A program made the translations under genes and the position numbers. From Moritella marina ATCC 15381 (lineage in GTDB: Bacteria > Pseudomonadota > Gammaproteobacteria > Enterobacterales > Moritellaceae), in the NCBI RefSeq assembly GCF_008931805.1, contig NZ_CP044399.1:372001-436000 (forward strand): a DNA stretch of 64,000 nt, given 5' to 3'. This document shows, piece by piece, positions 54,674 through 63,354 of this stretch. Each line of letters opens with the position of its first letter. Positions within the stretch are counted from its first letter, which is position 1. The notes beneath the pieces are model-generated. The model did no database searches. It was given only the letters and a program-made list of their open reading frames with translations, and was not told the DNA's origin.

Positions 54674-54872
54674 AATACTTACCTTTCTAATTAGTTTAAT
54701 TAAGCACTTTTTATTTATATAAGTACGATAAGAAAGAGGCAATCTAATTTAATCATCTCTAACCCTCGGTTTTAACTGCATTATAGCTATTATTATTTAT
54801 CTTTATAGCGAAATAAATTCGTCATCAGGATTAGAAAAGCTAATGTATTATTATGTTTAATTATTCACTCCA

Positions 54873-56081
54873 TTAGTCAGCTAGATACTGGGCTAATAAA
54901 CTTACCGGGTGGATAGTTTCTAAGTCACTGTTCTCTTCAATTTGCCATTTACAGGTTTCACAATCGGTGATCGCAAAGTCAGCATTACTCTGTTTTATCT
55001 GTTCAAACAAGCCTTTACCTATCTTCATCGATACGTCATAGTTTTCTTTCTTAAAGCCATAAGTACCGGCTGAACCACAACATTCACTATTAAGTACAAT
55101 GACATTCAACCCTGGGATAGTACGTAACAACTCAATGGTAAATATAGCCAAGCCACTTCGCTCAAGATGGCATGGCGTATGATAGACAATGGTCTTATTT
55201 ACTGGTTTTAGCGTTGGCATATTACCGTTCATAAACTCACGTAATATAAATGAGGTAATGAATTCAAGTTTATTTGAGATCTGACTGTTATCCACTTTTA
55301 ATACATGTGGGTATTCTTGCTTTAAGGTCAATGAGCAAGTCGATGATGTCGATAAAATCGGGGTGTTGAACTCCTCCACGGCCTCTGTCATGTGTTTAAC
55401 ATTAAACTCGGCATTCTTACGGGCTTTATCGTGAAAGCCATTGGCGATTAATGGTACGCCACAGCATTTTTCTTTCTTCAATAACTTTACGCCAATATTC
55501 ATGGCATTGAGTACTTTTATTAAATCCTTGCCCAGTTGTGGGTTGTTATAGTTAACATAACAGCCATGAAAATAACTGATCTGGCGCTCGAACTGCAGTT
55601 GCGTATTGGCTTGTTTTTTATACCAATGGCGAAACGAACCAAATGAGTATTTAGGTAACGATTTGTGCTTATCAATCGCCACGGTTTTATCCATGATGGT
55701 TTTGATAATTTTCGAATCGGTGATTTTATTTACCAAGGGGGCTACGGGTGTTGATAGTGAACCAAATAAATCCGTATGACTTAAAATATAATCGCGCATT
55801 AATTTAGGATTAAGTTTTTTCTTTTCAAATTTACCCCGCGCGACCGCGATAATATCGCCGACATTAACGTTAGAGGGGCAGGCTGTTTCACAGCGTTTAC
55901 AGTTGGTACACAGCTTTAATGCTTCATCATAATACTCAGGGCTTTTTATTCTAAGGCGTTCGCCATCAGGGCCTGATTCTTTTGGTCCAGGGTAATTCGG
56001 ATTGGCTTTGGCAACAGGGCAGTACACGGTGCAGATGGTACACTTAATACATTTTTCAAAACGTGTAGATACTAAATCCAT
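54873..56081 (-). CDS. glpC: Anaerobic glycerol-3-phosphate dehydrogenase subunit C
   Basis: GlpC (402 aa) anchors the GlpAB dimer to the membrane and passes electrons to menaquinone. Two 4Fe-4S motifs are CIKCTICTVYCP and CTNCKRCETACP near residues 11-71. Two CCG (cysteine-rich) domains follow, with KEKCCGVP and NSECCGSAGTYG. It is the last gene of glpA-glpB-glpC with a 12-base gap from glpB. Confidence 0.95.
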   Translation of the reverse strand: MDLVSTRFEKCIKCTICTVYCPVAKANPNYPGPKESGPDGERLRIKSPEYYDEALKLCTNCKRCETACPSNVNVGDIIAVARGKFEKKKLNPKLMRDYILSHTDLFGSLSTPVAPLVNKITDSKIIKTIMDKTVAIDKHKSLPKYSFGSFRHWYKKQANTQLQFERQISYFHGCYVNYNNPQLGKDLIKVLNAMNIGVKLLKKEKCCGVPLIANGFHDKARKNAEFNVKHMTEAVEEFNTPILSTSSTCSLTLKQEYPHVLKVDNSQISNKLEFITSFILREFMNGNMPTLKPVNKTIVYHTPCHLERSGLAIFTIELLRTIPGLNVIVLNSECCGSAGTYGFKKENYDVSMKIGKGLFEQIKQSNADFAITDCETCKWQIEENSDLETIHPVSLLAQYLAD

Positions 56082-56093
56082 GGTATTGCTCCT

Positions 56094-57443
56094 TTATGCC
56101 AAGCTATCGCTGGTGATATTTTGAGAATGGCTATTATGACTATGTTGTAATAGCAAATTGACGGCATGATAAGCGGTACTAATTGCTACACCACTGCCAC
56201 TGCCTTCTGCTACGGGGTCGTAACCACCTAAGTTAGAACCTGCACAAAATAGGTTGTTGAGCGTTTTGCCTTTAAGCATCGGATTAAAGGTGTGGTTCGT
56301 CTTGATACCTAATGATAAAAACGGTTGTGAGTCAGCCGAAAAAAACTCTGGGTTGAACCAAGTACTACGTTGTTTAAAGCTGTTCATGTCTAAATCAAAC
56401 ACGGGCTCTTGTAACTTGTCATGATGACCAATAAGGCCTTTATTAAAGAAACTACCGGATGCAAAAATGAAATGTTCGGCGGATAACGGCATGTTTTCCA
56501 AATTACGGGTATAAATGCGTTTAAGGCTTAATTCATCATTGTTACTACTGTCTTTAGCTATATCACCATGGGTGACTTGATCGCCTTTTAGTAACATACC
56601 ACCACCTTTGATAAACAAATCAATCATGGTTTCTTCTAGGCGAATACCTAACATTGACGGTGGCATAGTCGTTACTTCGTGAAAGGTTAAGTTAGTTAGT
56701 GCATGCAACTTATTGAGGGTTTCAAGACCTAAGCCATTACCTGTGATGGCCGGTAATATAACCACATCATTAATGGTTGCGATAGTTAATAACTTATCTG
56801 CAAGGGCTTTGATTTCACTGTCGTTGGTTAAGATACGGGCGATATCAATAGAGCGCAGCTCGCAAGCGTTGCGTTTAAGTCCTGAAAACCCTGCAATCGC
56901 GACATTGGCGTGGGTTATTTCAACACCTTCAAATTCGGGTATTTGCACTAAATTATCGGTGACCATCTTAGCGTTAAAGTCACGGAAGTCATCAATTTGG
57001 ACCACGACAATACGTTTGATGTCATGCTCGTTAAGTCGCATTGGCAGCTGTTGCACATAAGGTTGTGACAACCAAGTCGATTTTAACGTGCCAAGTGGTG
57101 TTATGCGCAGGTGATTATCACCATTGTCTTGCTGCTGTAATGGAATACCCGCGTTAGTGAGTAAATGTTTATACCATTGCATTGATGCAAAAACGTTTTC
57201 TTTACCGACTTTACTGTATGGGTGAGCTGGGAACTCATGAGTAAATTTATTGAAAATAGCCGCTGGATTACGAATAGCCTTACCTGTTGGCGTATGTGAA
57301 AGCAGATCGATAGAGCCTGAAGAAAAGTGCAGGGCGCTTTGACCATTAGAAATAATCGCTGTCTTTAATCCAGCTTCAAGGCAACGTAAACCTGCGGTAT
57401 AACCGGCGATACCACCGCCGATAATGATGCTATCAAATTTCAT
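56094..57443 (-). CDS. glpB: Anaerobic glycerol-3-phosphate dehydrogenase subunit B
   Basis: GlpB (449 aa) is an FMN/FAD flavoprotein partner of GlpA. The N-terminal dinucleotide-binding fold reads MKFDSIIIGGGIAGYTAG. The ATG at 57443 is chosen because homology begins there; the frame remains open 48 codons upstream inside glpA. The true start overlaps the glpA end by 11 bases. Confidence 0.93.
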   Translation of the reverse strand: MKFDSIIIGGGIAGYTAGLRCLEAGLKTAIISNGQSALHFSSGSIDLLSHTPTGKAIRNPAAIFNKFTHEFPAHPYSKVGKENVFASMQWYKHLLTNAGIPLQQQDNGDNHLRITPLGTLKSTWLSQPYVQQLPMRLNEHDIKRIVVVQIDDFRDFNAKMVTDNLVQIPEFEGVEITHANVAIAGFSGLKRNACELRSIDIARILTNDSEIKALADKLLTIATINDVVILPAITGNGLGLETLNKLHALTNLTFHEVTTMPPSMLGIRLEETMIDLFIKGGGMLLKGDQVTHGDIAKDSSNNDELSLKRIYTRNLENMPLSAEHFIFASGSFFNKGLIGHHDKLQEPVFDLDMNSFKQRSTWFNPEFFSADSQPFLSLGIKTNHTFNPMLKGKTLNNLFCAGSNLGGYDPVAEGSGSGVAISTAYHAVNLLLQHSHNSHSQNITSDSLA

Positions 57444-59085
57444 AATAATCCTTATCTTCTTGTTTCTCACCGAGCTTGTTAATATCTGTTGCGCCAAACA
57501 GGCCTTCATAGAGCCAATAGGTAAATTCTGCTTCTCGCAATGCGTCACCAAATAACACTGGTTTAATACCTTTCCAACGTTCTTCAAAGAACTGCATTAA
57601 TAACTGACTTGATTGATAACCACTGCAATTGCCAAAATCACAAAACAGGCTGGATGCGCGGTAGGTGCACAATTCACCTTGGCATGATCCCATGCCGAGG
57701 CGGGTACGTCTGCGTAAATCCACCAAGTTAGTCACATCTAACTGCTTAATGGCGTATTCAATTTCACCCACAGAAACCATCTCACATTCACAAACAATGG
57801 ATTTGCCTTTAGTGCTTTGGTCAAAACTCGCAACTGCATTTTCACCGTGACGGTGGGTTGCCGCTGTGGTGGTGAATACCGCTTGTTTAGATTTGTTTTT
57901 GTTGTTTCCAGCCTTAATCACAGAACCAGGTAGCGGCTGTAAATGGGTTGTACAGCTGTTGATATTTCCGAGCTTGCTTGCTACAAGGTCGGTGGTCATT
58001 TCAGCCATTAATCGGCTGGTCATTAATTTTCCGCCGAGAATACTGCTAAAGCCCGCAAGTCCATCACGCTGCTGGTGATCGAGTAATACAATACCGCGAC
58101 TGATATTACGGCCATCGCCACCGCCGACATCAACAAGTGGTCGTACGCCTGCATAAGCGCGTAAAATACGAGTTTGTGCCAATATTGGCGCGAGTTTAGC
58201 GCCTTCTTCAATTAAGATATTGACTTCCTTTTCACTGATTTTTAGTGAATCTATATCGTTGTAATCAATTTCTTCTGAAGTAGTGCCAATGAGTGAGATT
58301 GAGTCACCGGGTACTAAAATGTCGGCATCGGCAGGTTTACGGCAACGATTGATAACCAGATCATTAATGCGGTGTTCGAATACTAATAGTGAGCCTTTAG
58401 CTGGTAGCATTTGCACATTAAGGTCGGCGTAGTGACAAATGTTCTTGCCCCAAATACCGGCTGCATTAATCACTTCTTGGGCATACACTTCAAACTGTTC
58501 GTTGGTGCGGGTATTAAGGCATTTAGCGCCGATGATGCGATCGCCAATGCGGATCAAGGATTGCACCATTGAATAAGTCAGTAATTGCGCGCCATGATTT
58601 TTGGCATCTAATACATTGGATGCACATAAACGAAAAGGGTCGAGCGTGCCGTCGGGCACTTTGACTGCGCCAAGTAGACTGCGATTGACGTTTGGTTCAA
58701 GTTCTATCGCTTGTTGTGGCGTCAGTCTTTGGGTGTCGATGCCAGCTGTTGCGCAAGCCGTCATGAAGGTCTGTTGAAAATCCAGATCATCTTCTGGCAA
58801 GGTAATAAATAATCCGTTGGTTTCTTCAATACAGTGACTGGCGATATGCTTGAGGATCTTATTCTCTTGGATACACTCACGAGCTGATTCAGCATCGGTG
58901 ACCGCATAACGCGCGCCGGAATGTAATAGGCCGTGGTTACGACCTGTGGTACCTGAAGCTATATCACTTTTATCAAGTAATATGCAGGTGATGCCACGTA
59001 ATGCGCAATCGCGCATAATACTGGTGCCTGTCGCGCCACCGCCAATTATCAATACTTCGGTATTGAAACGGGTTACCTTTCCCAT
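57433..59085 (-). CDS. glpA: Anaerobic glycerol-3-phosphate dehydrogenase subunit A
   Basis: GlpA (550 aa) is the catalytic FAD subunit that oxidises sn-glycerol-3-phosphate to dihydroxyacetone phosphate. FAD-binding VLIIGGGATGTSIMRDCALRG lies at about residues 11-31. A C-terminal [2Fe-2S] BFD-like domain (CECEMVSVGEIEYAI ... GMGSCQGELC) distinguishes it from aerobic GlpD. An FNR-like box lies about 70 bases upstream. No glpT, glpK or glpQ is nearby. Confidence 0.96.
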   Translation of the reverse strand: MGKVTRFNTEVLIIGGGATGTSIMRDCALRGITCILLDKSDIASGTTGRNHGLLHSGARYAVTDAESARECIQENKILKHIASHCIEETNGLFITLPEDDLDFQQTFMTACATAGIDTQRLTPQQAIELEPNVNRSLLGAVKVPDGTLDPFRLCASNVLDAKNHGAQLLTYSMVQSLIRIGDRIIGAKCLNTRTNEQFEVYAQEVINAAGIWGKNICHYADLNVQMLPAKGSLLVFEHRINDLVINRCRKPADADILVPGDSISLIGTTSEEIDYNDIDSLKISEKEVNILIEEGAKLAPILAQTRILRAYAGVRPLVDVGGGDGRNISRGIVLLDHQQRDGLAGFSSILGGKLMTSRLMAEMTTDLVASKLGNINSCTTHLQPLPGSVIKAGNNKNKSKQAVFTTTAATHRHGENAVASFDQSTKGKSIVCECEMVSVGEIEYAIKQLDVTNLVDLRRRTRLGMGSCQGELCTYRASSLFCDFGNCSGYQSSQLLMQFFEERWKGIKPVLFGDALREAEFTYWLYEGLFGATDINKLGEKQEDKDYYEI

Positions 59086-59149
59086 AATTCATCCATATAT
59101 GCAGCTCAATTAACTACTTATAAGTATGAACTAGATAGTTTTTGATGAA

Positions 59150-59163
59150 TTGATCTTAATCAT
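59150..59163. promoter_or_regulatory. FNR-like box upstream of glpABC
   Basis: TTGATCTTAATCAT matches the FNR consensus TTGAT-N4-ATCAA at nine of ten positions. Its centre is about 71 bases upstream of the glpA ATG. In E. coli the glpACB operon is induced by FNR without oxygen, so activation here is a sensible inference. Confidence 0.7.
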
Positions 59164-59165
59164 AA

Positions 59166-59202
59166 ATGCTCGAAAGAACATTTTGCACACCCATTCGAGC
59201 AT
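59166..59202. promoter_or_regulatory. Inverted repeat, possible GlpR sites or lysR hairpin
   Basis: ATGCTCGAA and TTCGAGCAT are inverted 18 bases apart. Each arm resembles a GlpR half-site (ATGTTCG), and AGAACAT lies between them. Equally it could be a hairpin at the end of the upstream lysR gene, 22 bases after its stop. There is no T tract. Confidence 0.4.
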
Positions 59203-59224
59203 CTCATTTTAATGAAAAAGGCTA

Positions 59225-60154
59225 TTATAATTGCTTAAAGCGTTGGCATATAAAATCAATCAACACCTTTAAGCGGGCAGGTTGATAACGATTACGATGA
59301 TAAAGTAGAAACAGCGGCACATCAGGCGAATGCCATTGTTCGTCGTCAGATGCTGAGATTAACGCCGGTGCTAAGGTATGCGCGTTAATTTCTTCTTCAC
59401 AATACAGTTCAGGTAAACGGACAATGCCATTACCACTCTTGGCGGCATTAATCAGTGCTCGGCCACTTTTACAGCTAAAGTTACCTTTCACATTGATGTC
59501 TAATTCATGTATCGGGGCATTATTGTGTTGCACTGATTTTTGATGGAAACGCCAGCGTTTGATACTGCCAGTTAAACAATTATGTTGTTCCAGATCTTTA
59601 GGGTGCTTAATGACAGGATGTTTAGCTAAATAATCAGGACTGGCCAATACCTGCACCTTAATATCAGTGAGTTTTCTCGCGACTAACCCTGAATCTTCTA
59701 ATTCCCCCATACGCACAACTAAATCAAATGCCTCGGCAATCAAGTCAACGCGTGGGCTACTAAAGTCCAGTTCAACCTCTATATCAGGATACTGTAAATT
59801 AAACTCACTGATAATGTTTGCCAGAATATCCTCACCTATCACACCACCAACACAGTTGATGCAGATACTACCTTGTAATTGTTCGGTATCGTCTTTCGCT
59901 GCTATAACTGCTTGGTTGATGGTTTGTAATGATGTAAGGCATTGCTGGAAAAATTGTTCGCCAATAGGCGTCAATCGTTGGGCGCGTGTCGTACGGATAA
60001 TCAGTTGCACACCGAGTTGTTGTTCGAGCTGAGCAAGTTGACGCGATACGTGGGCACGAGATGACTGTAATACTTCAGCGGCTTTAGTAAAGCTACCTTG
60101 TTCTGCAATAGTGACAAACGCACGGATGTCGGCAAGAGATGAGCTACTTTGCAT
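59225..60154 (-). CDS. LysR-type transcriptional regulator
   Basis: A 309-aa LTTR. The N-terminal winged HTH reads FVTIAEQGSFTKAAEVLQSSRAHVSRQLAQLE. The effector-binding domain resembles the LTTR group that often neighbours oxidoreductases. It is divergent from a short-chain dehydrogenase with 282 bases between, the usual layout for an LTTR and its target. It is upstream of and co-directional with glpA but separated by 139 bases holding regulatory sites. Confidence 0.92.
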   Translation of the reverse strand: MQSSSSLADIRAFVTIAEQGSFTKAAEVLQSSRAHVSRQLAQLEQQLGVQLIIRTTRAQRLTPIGEQFFQQCLTSLQTINQAVIAAKDDTEQLQGSICINCVGGVIGEDILANIISEFNLQYPDIEVELDFSSPRVDLIAEAFDLVVRMGELEDSGLVARKLTDIKVQVLASPDYLAKHPVIKHPKDLEQHNCLTGSIKRWRFHQKSVQHNNAPIHELDINVKGNFSCKSGRALINAAKSGNGIVRLPELYCEEEINAHTLAPALISASDDEQWHSPDVPLFLLYHRNRYQPARLKVLIDFICQRFKQL

Positions 60155-60244
60155 TGCTGTGCCTATAGAGATTAAGTTGAGTAGGATAATAGTAAAAGGT
60201 CTATGAATCTCATTGTAGCTTAAAGCGTAATAGTTATGTTCTTT

Positions 60245-60264
60245 ATTGTGTATATATCAACAAT
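60245..60264. promoter_or_regulatory. ATTGT-N10-ACAAT operator in lysR/SDR gap
   Basis: A perfect 5-bp inverted repeat separated by 10 bases, with an AT-rich middle. This has the size and shape of an LTTR recognition site. It is central in the divergent gap (about 90 bases from lysR and 170 from the dehydrogenase). Confidence 0.5.
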
Positions 60265-60436
60265 AGTCATTTCTATATACTCTCTTCATCCGCTCAGGAG
60301 TGCTTAGGTCTAACGTTAATAGACGCGATACATTCACTATGTAGTCATTGAGTGCGCAGCTAATCGCTGTCGTTTAATCTTAATTGTTATTAAAAATAAT
60401 CAGCAAATATTATTCTAAAAAAATAGAGAGCATACA

Positions 60437-61156
60437 ATGAAAAAATTAGTTGTTATTACAGGCGCAAGTTCAGGTATTGGTGAAGCTACAGCAAAACGTT
60501 TAAGCGCAGCTGGTCACCCATTATTATTAGTTGCTCGTCGAGTTGAAAAATTAGAAGCGCTAGACTTACCAAACTGTTTATGTGAAAAAGTAGACTTAAC
60601 AGTACACGCTGAATTTAACGCGGCACTTGCTAAAGCGGAAGCGGTATACGGTCCTGCGGATTTATTAATTAATAACGCTGGCATGATGTTACTAGGCCAA
60701 ATCGATACTCAGCCTGCTGAAGAATTCAAAACGATGTTCGACGTTAACGTCATTGCATTATTAAACGGCATGCAAGCAGTTCTTGCGCCAATGAAAGCAC
60801 GTAATACGGGTACTATCATTAACATCAGCTCTGTTGCAGGTCGTAAAACATTCGGCGCACACGCTGCTTACTGTGGTACTAAATTTGCTGTTCACGCAAT
60901 CACTGAAAACGTACGTGAAGAAGTAGCAATGTCAGATGTACGTGTTATCACTATCGCACCGGGCGCTGTTGAAACTGAATTGTTGTCACACACAACATCA
61001 GAAGAAATTAAAGCGGGCTACGAATCTTGGAAAGAAACAATGGGTAGTATTTTAGCACCAGATGACGTTGCTCGTGCAATCGAATTTGCTTATGCACAAC
61101 CACAAGATGTATGTATTCGTGAAATCGTATTAGCAAGTACACGTCAAGAACCTTAG
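60437..61156 (+). CDS. Short-chain dehydrogenase/reductase
   Basis: A 239-aa classical SDR. Cofactor motif TGASSGIG (residues 8-15), structural NNAG (NNAGMM), catalytic Ser (ISSVAG) and YCGTK (YxxxK). Arg residues after the Gly motif (ARRVEK) favour NADP. It is closest in pattern to YdfG-like 3-hydroxy-acid/serine dehydrogenases, but the substrate is not determinable. The flanking LysR gene probably regulates it. It has a strong terminator. Confidence 0.9.
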   Translation: MKKLVVITGASSGIGEATAKRLSAAGHPLLLVARRVEKLEALDLPNCLCEKVDLTVHAEFNAALAKAEAVYGPADLLINNAGMMLLGQIDTQPAEEFKTMFDVNVIALLNGMQAVLAPMKARNTGTIINISSVAGRKTFGAHAAYCGTKFAVHAITENVREEVAMSDVRVITIAPGAVETELLSHTTSEEIKAGYESWKETMGSILAPDDVARAIEFAYAQPQDVCIREIVLASTRQEP

Positions 61157-61174
61157 GTCTTAATACGTATTGTT

Positions 61175-61227
61175 AAAGTACTAATTACCTGTTGGATAAC
61201 AAATAACCCGGTAATTAGTACTTTTTT
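61175..61227 (+). terminator. Terminator of the SDR gene
   Basis: A perfect 15-bp stem, AAAGTACTAATTACC with GGTAATTAGTACTTT, a 20-base loop and T6. Confidence 0.9.
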
Positions 61228-61310
61228 CATGCTTGCTTATTATGTTGCTTAGTTAAGATGGGGTTATTACTTTACAAGCACTACAAACTTTACATTAAGG
61301 ATGATGTGAA

Positions 61311-61619
61311 ATGAAATTATGGATATACAGACCGACACAATTACTCGACGCCGTGCGTGATTATAAATTATATGCTGACGGTGAATTCATCACTTATGTC
61401 AAACGTGGCCAACGCTTTGTTATTGATGTACCAGATCATACGCAAACTCTGCAAGCCAAACTCAGTTGGTGTTCTAGCCAGCCAATTTATACTAAAGACC
61501 TCTCCCATGGTGCTGTCACCGTTAAAAATGCTTTTTCACACAACCCACTATTAGTTCTTTTTGGATCAACACTTTTTGCTACATTTGGGCGTAAGCATTA
61601 TTTAAAGCTGGTTATTTAA
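61311..61619 (+). CDS. Small hypothetical protein
   Basis: A 102-aa protein, mostly predicted beta strand: IYRPTQLLDAVRDYKLYADGEFI, then VKRGQRFVIDVPDHTQTLQAKLSWCSS, with a hydrophobic C-terminal stretch NPLLVLFGSTLFATFG. The pattern (YRP..., Y-DG, WC-S) reminds me of widespread small uncharacterised proteins with a single beta-sandwich domain; I cannot name the family with certainty. It has an AAGGATGATGTGAA ribosome region and is monocistronic. Confidence 0.65.
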   Translation: MKLWIYRPTQLLDAVRDYKLYADGEFITYVKRGQRFVIDVPDHTQTLQAKLSWCSSQPIYTKDLSHGAVTVKNAFSHNPLLVLFGSTLFATFGRKHYLKLVI

Positions 61620-62244
61620 TCTTACCTGACCGTATCTCATCGCTTTAATTGAGCAAAGCTACTTATATAGTGATAATTTATTACCAACTTTCCTTCAATT
61701 ACTTATCTTGTTTTGTGAGCTCTGAAACAAAATATAGCGGGTTCTCATCGGAGGAGTATTAACGGATATCGTCGATAATTCTCCGGTAGATAAGGTGGAA
61801 AATGACGGAGAACTTTGCTCATGCTCATTTAATCTCATCTTGGCCAAGTATCATGATACGAGCTGATTTAATTTATAGCTTCTTTGTAAATTAGCAGATT
61901 AGACTTGCTTTAGTTGTAAAGAACGAGAATGGGTCAATACCATATCTTATAGTTTATTAATTTATATTATAGAGGTTAATGTGGATAAAAGCCTTAAAGT
62001 GAATAACCACAAAGTATTATTCACCTCAAATACGCCTACTCATGTTAATTTGTTGTTAAATTCGTGACGTATGTCTAATACTTACCAATGCTTTTGTTAA
62101 TCAGTTGTTGCTTCATAGATGTTGTATAGAAATTACCTTATGCTTATTTTGTGTTTAGGAAACAGAGAAAATAACTCTTTTTAACTGGCGAGTGAGCCAA
62201 CTAAAACCAACATTACAATAATAAAAATAGACAAGGAAATTAAT
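61620..62244 (+). other. Long leader/intergenic region before aapJ
   Basis: 625 bases without a convincing ORF. A TTCTCCG/CGGAGAA inverted repeat with a 20-base loop spans 61779-61812. The last 300 bases are AT-rich and should hold the aapJ promoter. I do not recognise a riboswitch class in it. Confidence 0.5.
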
Positions 62245-63258
62245 ATGAAGGTTACAAAAATAGCTTTAATACTAGGTCTAGCATCAACACTACCCAATTT
62301 AGTTAATGCTGCTACATTAGAGCAGGTAATGAAAAAAGGCGTATTAAACTGTGGTGTTTCTACAGGGATCCCTGGTTTCTCAGCAACGGATTCAAAGGGT
62401 GTTTGGAAAGGTATCGACGTTGACTTTTGTCGCTCAGTTGCCGCTGCTGTATTAGGTGATGCATCGAAAGTTAAATTCATTCCACTGACAGCTAAAGAAC
62501 GTTTTACGGCATTACAAAGTGGTGAAATCGACCTGCTATCTCGCGCGTCAACGTGGACTGCAACACGTGATACTTCACTTGGCTTAAATTTTGCTGGTGT
62601 TAACTATTACGATGGTCAAGGTTTCTTAGTGAACAAAGATCTTGGTGTAACGTCTGCGAAAGAACTAGATGGTGCTTCTTTTTGTATTCAAGCGGGTACA
62701 ACAACCGAACTTAACCTGACTGATTATTTCAAATCGAATAACATGGAATATAAAGCCGTGACGTTTGATACATCAGGTCAAACAATTGATGCATTCAAAA
62801 AAGGTCGTTGTGACGCCGTTACCTCTGATGCATCTCAGCTATATGGTTTAAGAATTAAGTTGGACGATCCTAAATCAGCAGTTGTACTACCTGATATTAT
62901 TTCTAAAGAACCACTTGGTCCTGTTGTGCGTCAAGGTGATGATGAATGGTTTAACGTAGTTCGTTGGAGCTTATTCGCAACACTTGAAGCGGAAGAGCTA
63001 GGTGTAACAGCAAGCAATGTTGATAAGCAATTAAAATCAGCTAATCCATCTGTTAAACGTCTGTTAGGTGTATCTGGTAAAGCGGGTGAAAACTTAGGGC
63101 TTAAATCAGATTGGGCTTACCAAATCGTAAAACAAGTTGGTAACTACGAAGAAATGTTTGAAAATAATGTAGGTAAAAACTCACCGCTTAACATTGACCG
63201 TGGTCTCAATAATTTATGGAATAAAGGCGGTTTAATGTACGCAATGCCAATTCGATAA
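62245..63258 (+). CDS. aapJ: General L-amino acid ABC transporter substrate-binding protein
   Basis: AapJ (337 aa) captures amino acids in the periplasm for the AapQMP transporter. A Sec signal peptide ends about residue 23 (LVNA). The mature part begins TLEQVMKKGVLNCGVSTGIPGFS, followed by GIDVDFCRSVAAAVLGD, typical of this SBP family. A terminator-like hairpin separates it from the permease gene, which favours excess of binding protein. Confidence 0.94.
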   Translation: MKVTKIALILGLASTLPNLVNAATLEQVMKKGVLNCGVSTGIPGFSATDSKGVWKGIDVDFCRSVAAAVLGDASKVKFIPLTAKERFTALQSGEIDLLSRASTWTATRDTSLGLNFAGVNYYDGQGFLVNKDLGVTSAKELDGASFCIQAGTTTELNLTDYFKSNNMEYKAVTFDTSGQTIDAFKKGRCDAVTSDASQLYGLRIKLDDPKSAVVLPDIISKEPLGPVVRQGDDEWFNVVRWSLFATLEAEELGVTASNVDKQLKSANPSVKRLLGVSGKAGENLGLKSDWAYQIVKQVGNYEEMFENNVGKNSPLNIDRGLNNLWNKGGLMYAMPIR

Positions 63259-63317
63259 ATTAATACCTCAGTCACTTCAGCTTATCATCAGATATGTTGA
63301 AGTGACCTTGGTATATC

Positions 63318-63338
63318 GGGGGCTTGGCCCCCTTTTTT
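63318..63338 (+). terminator. Terminator/attenuator between aapJ and aapQ
   Basis: GGGGGC-TTG-GCCCCC followed by T6. It sits 17 bases before the aapQ ATG, so it must be partly read through for the permease to be made. Such an element is common after binding-protein genes of ABC operons. Confidence 0.9.
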
Positions 63339-63354
63339 AAAAGGTTATTTTGTT

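Noticed and set aside
54554-54742. 39-aa ORF as a type I toxin with antisense RNA
   Set aside because: The hydrophobic stretch is short and broken by polar residues, and no antisense promoter was identified opposite it.
61741-61812. Riboswitch before aapJ
   Set aside because: A GGAG-rich stretch and a stem were seen, but no conserved glycine, lysine or SAM riboswitch core, and it is more than 400 bases from aapJ.
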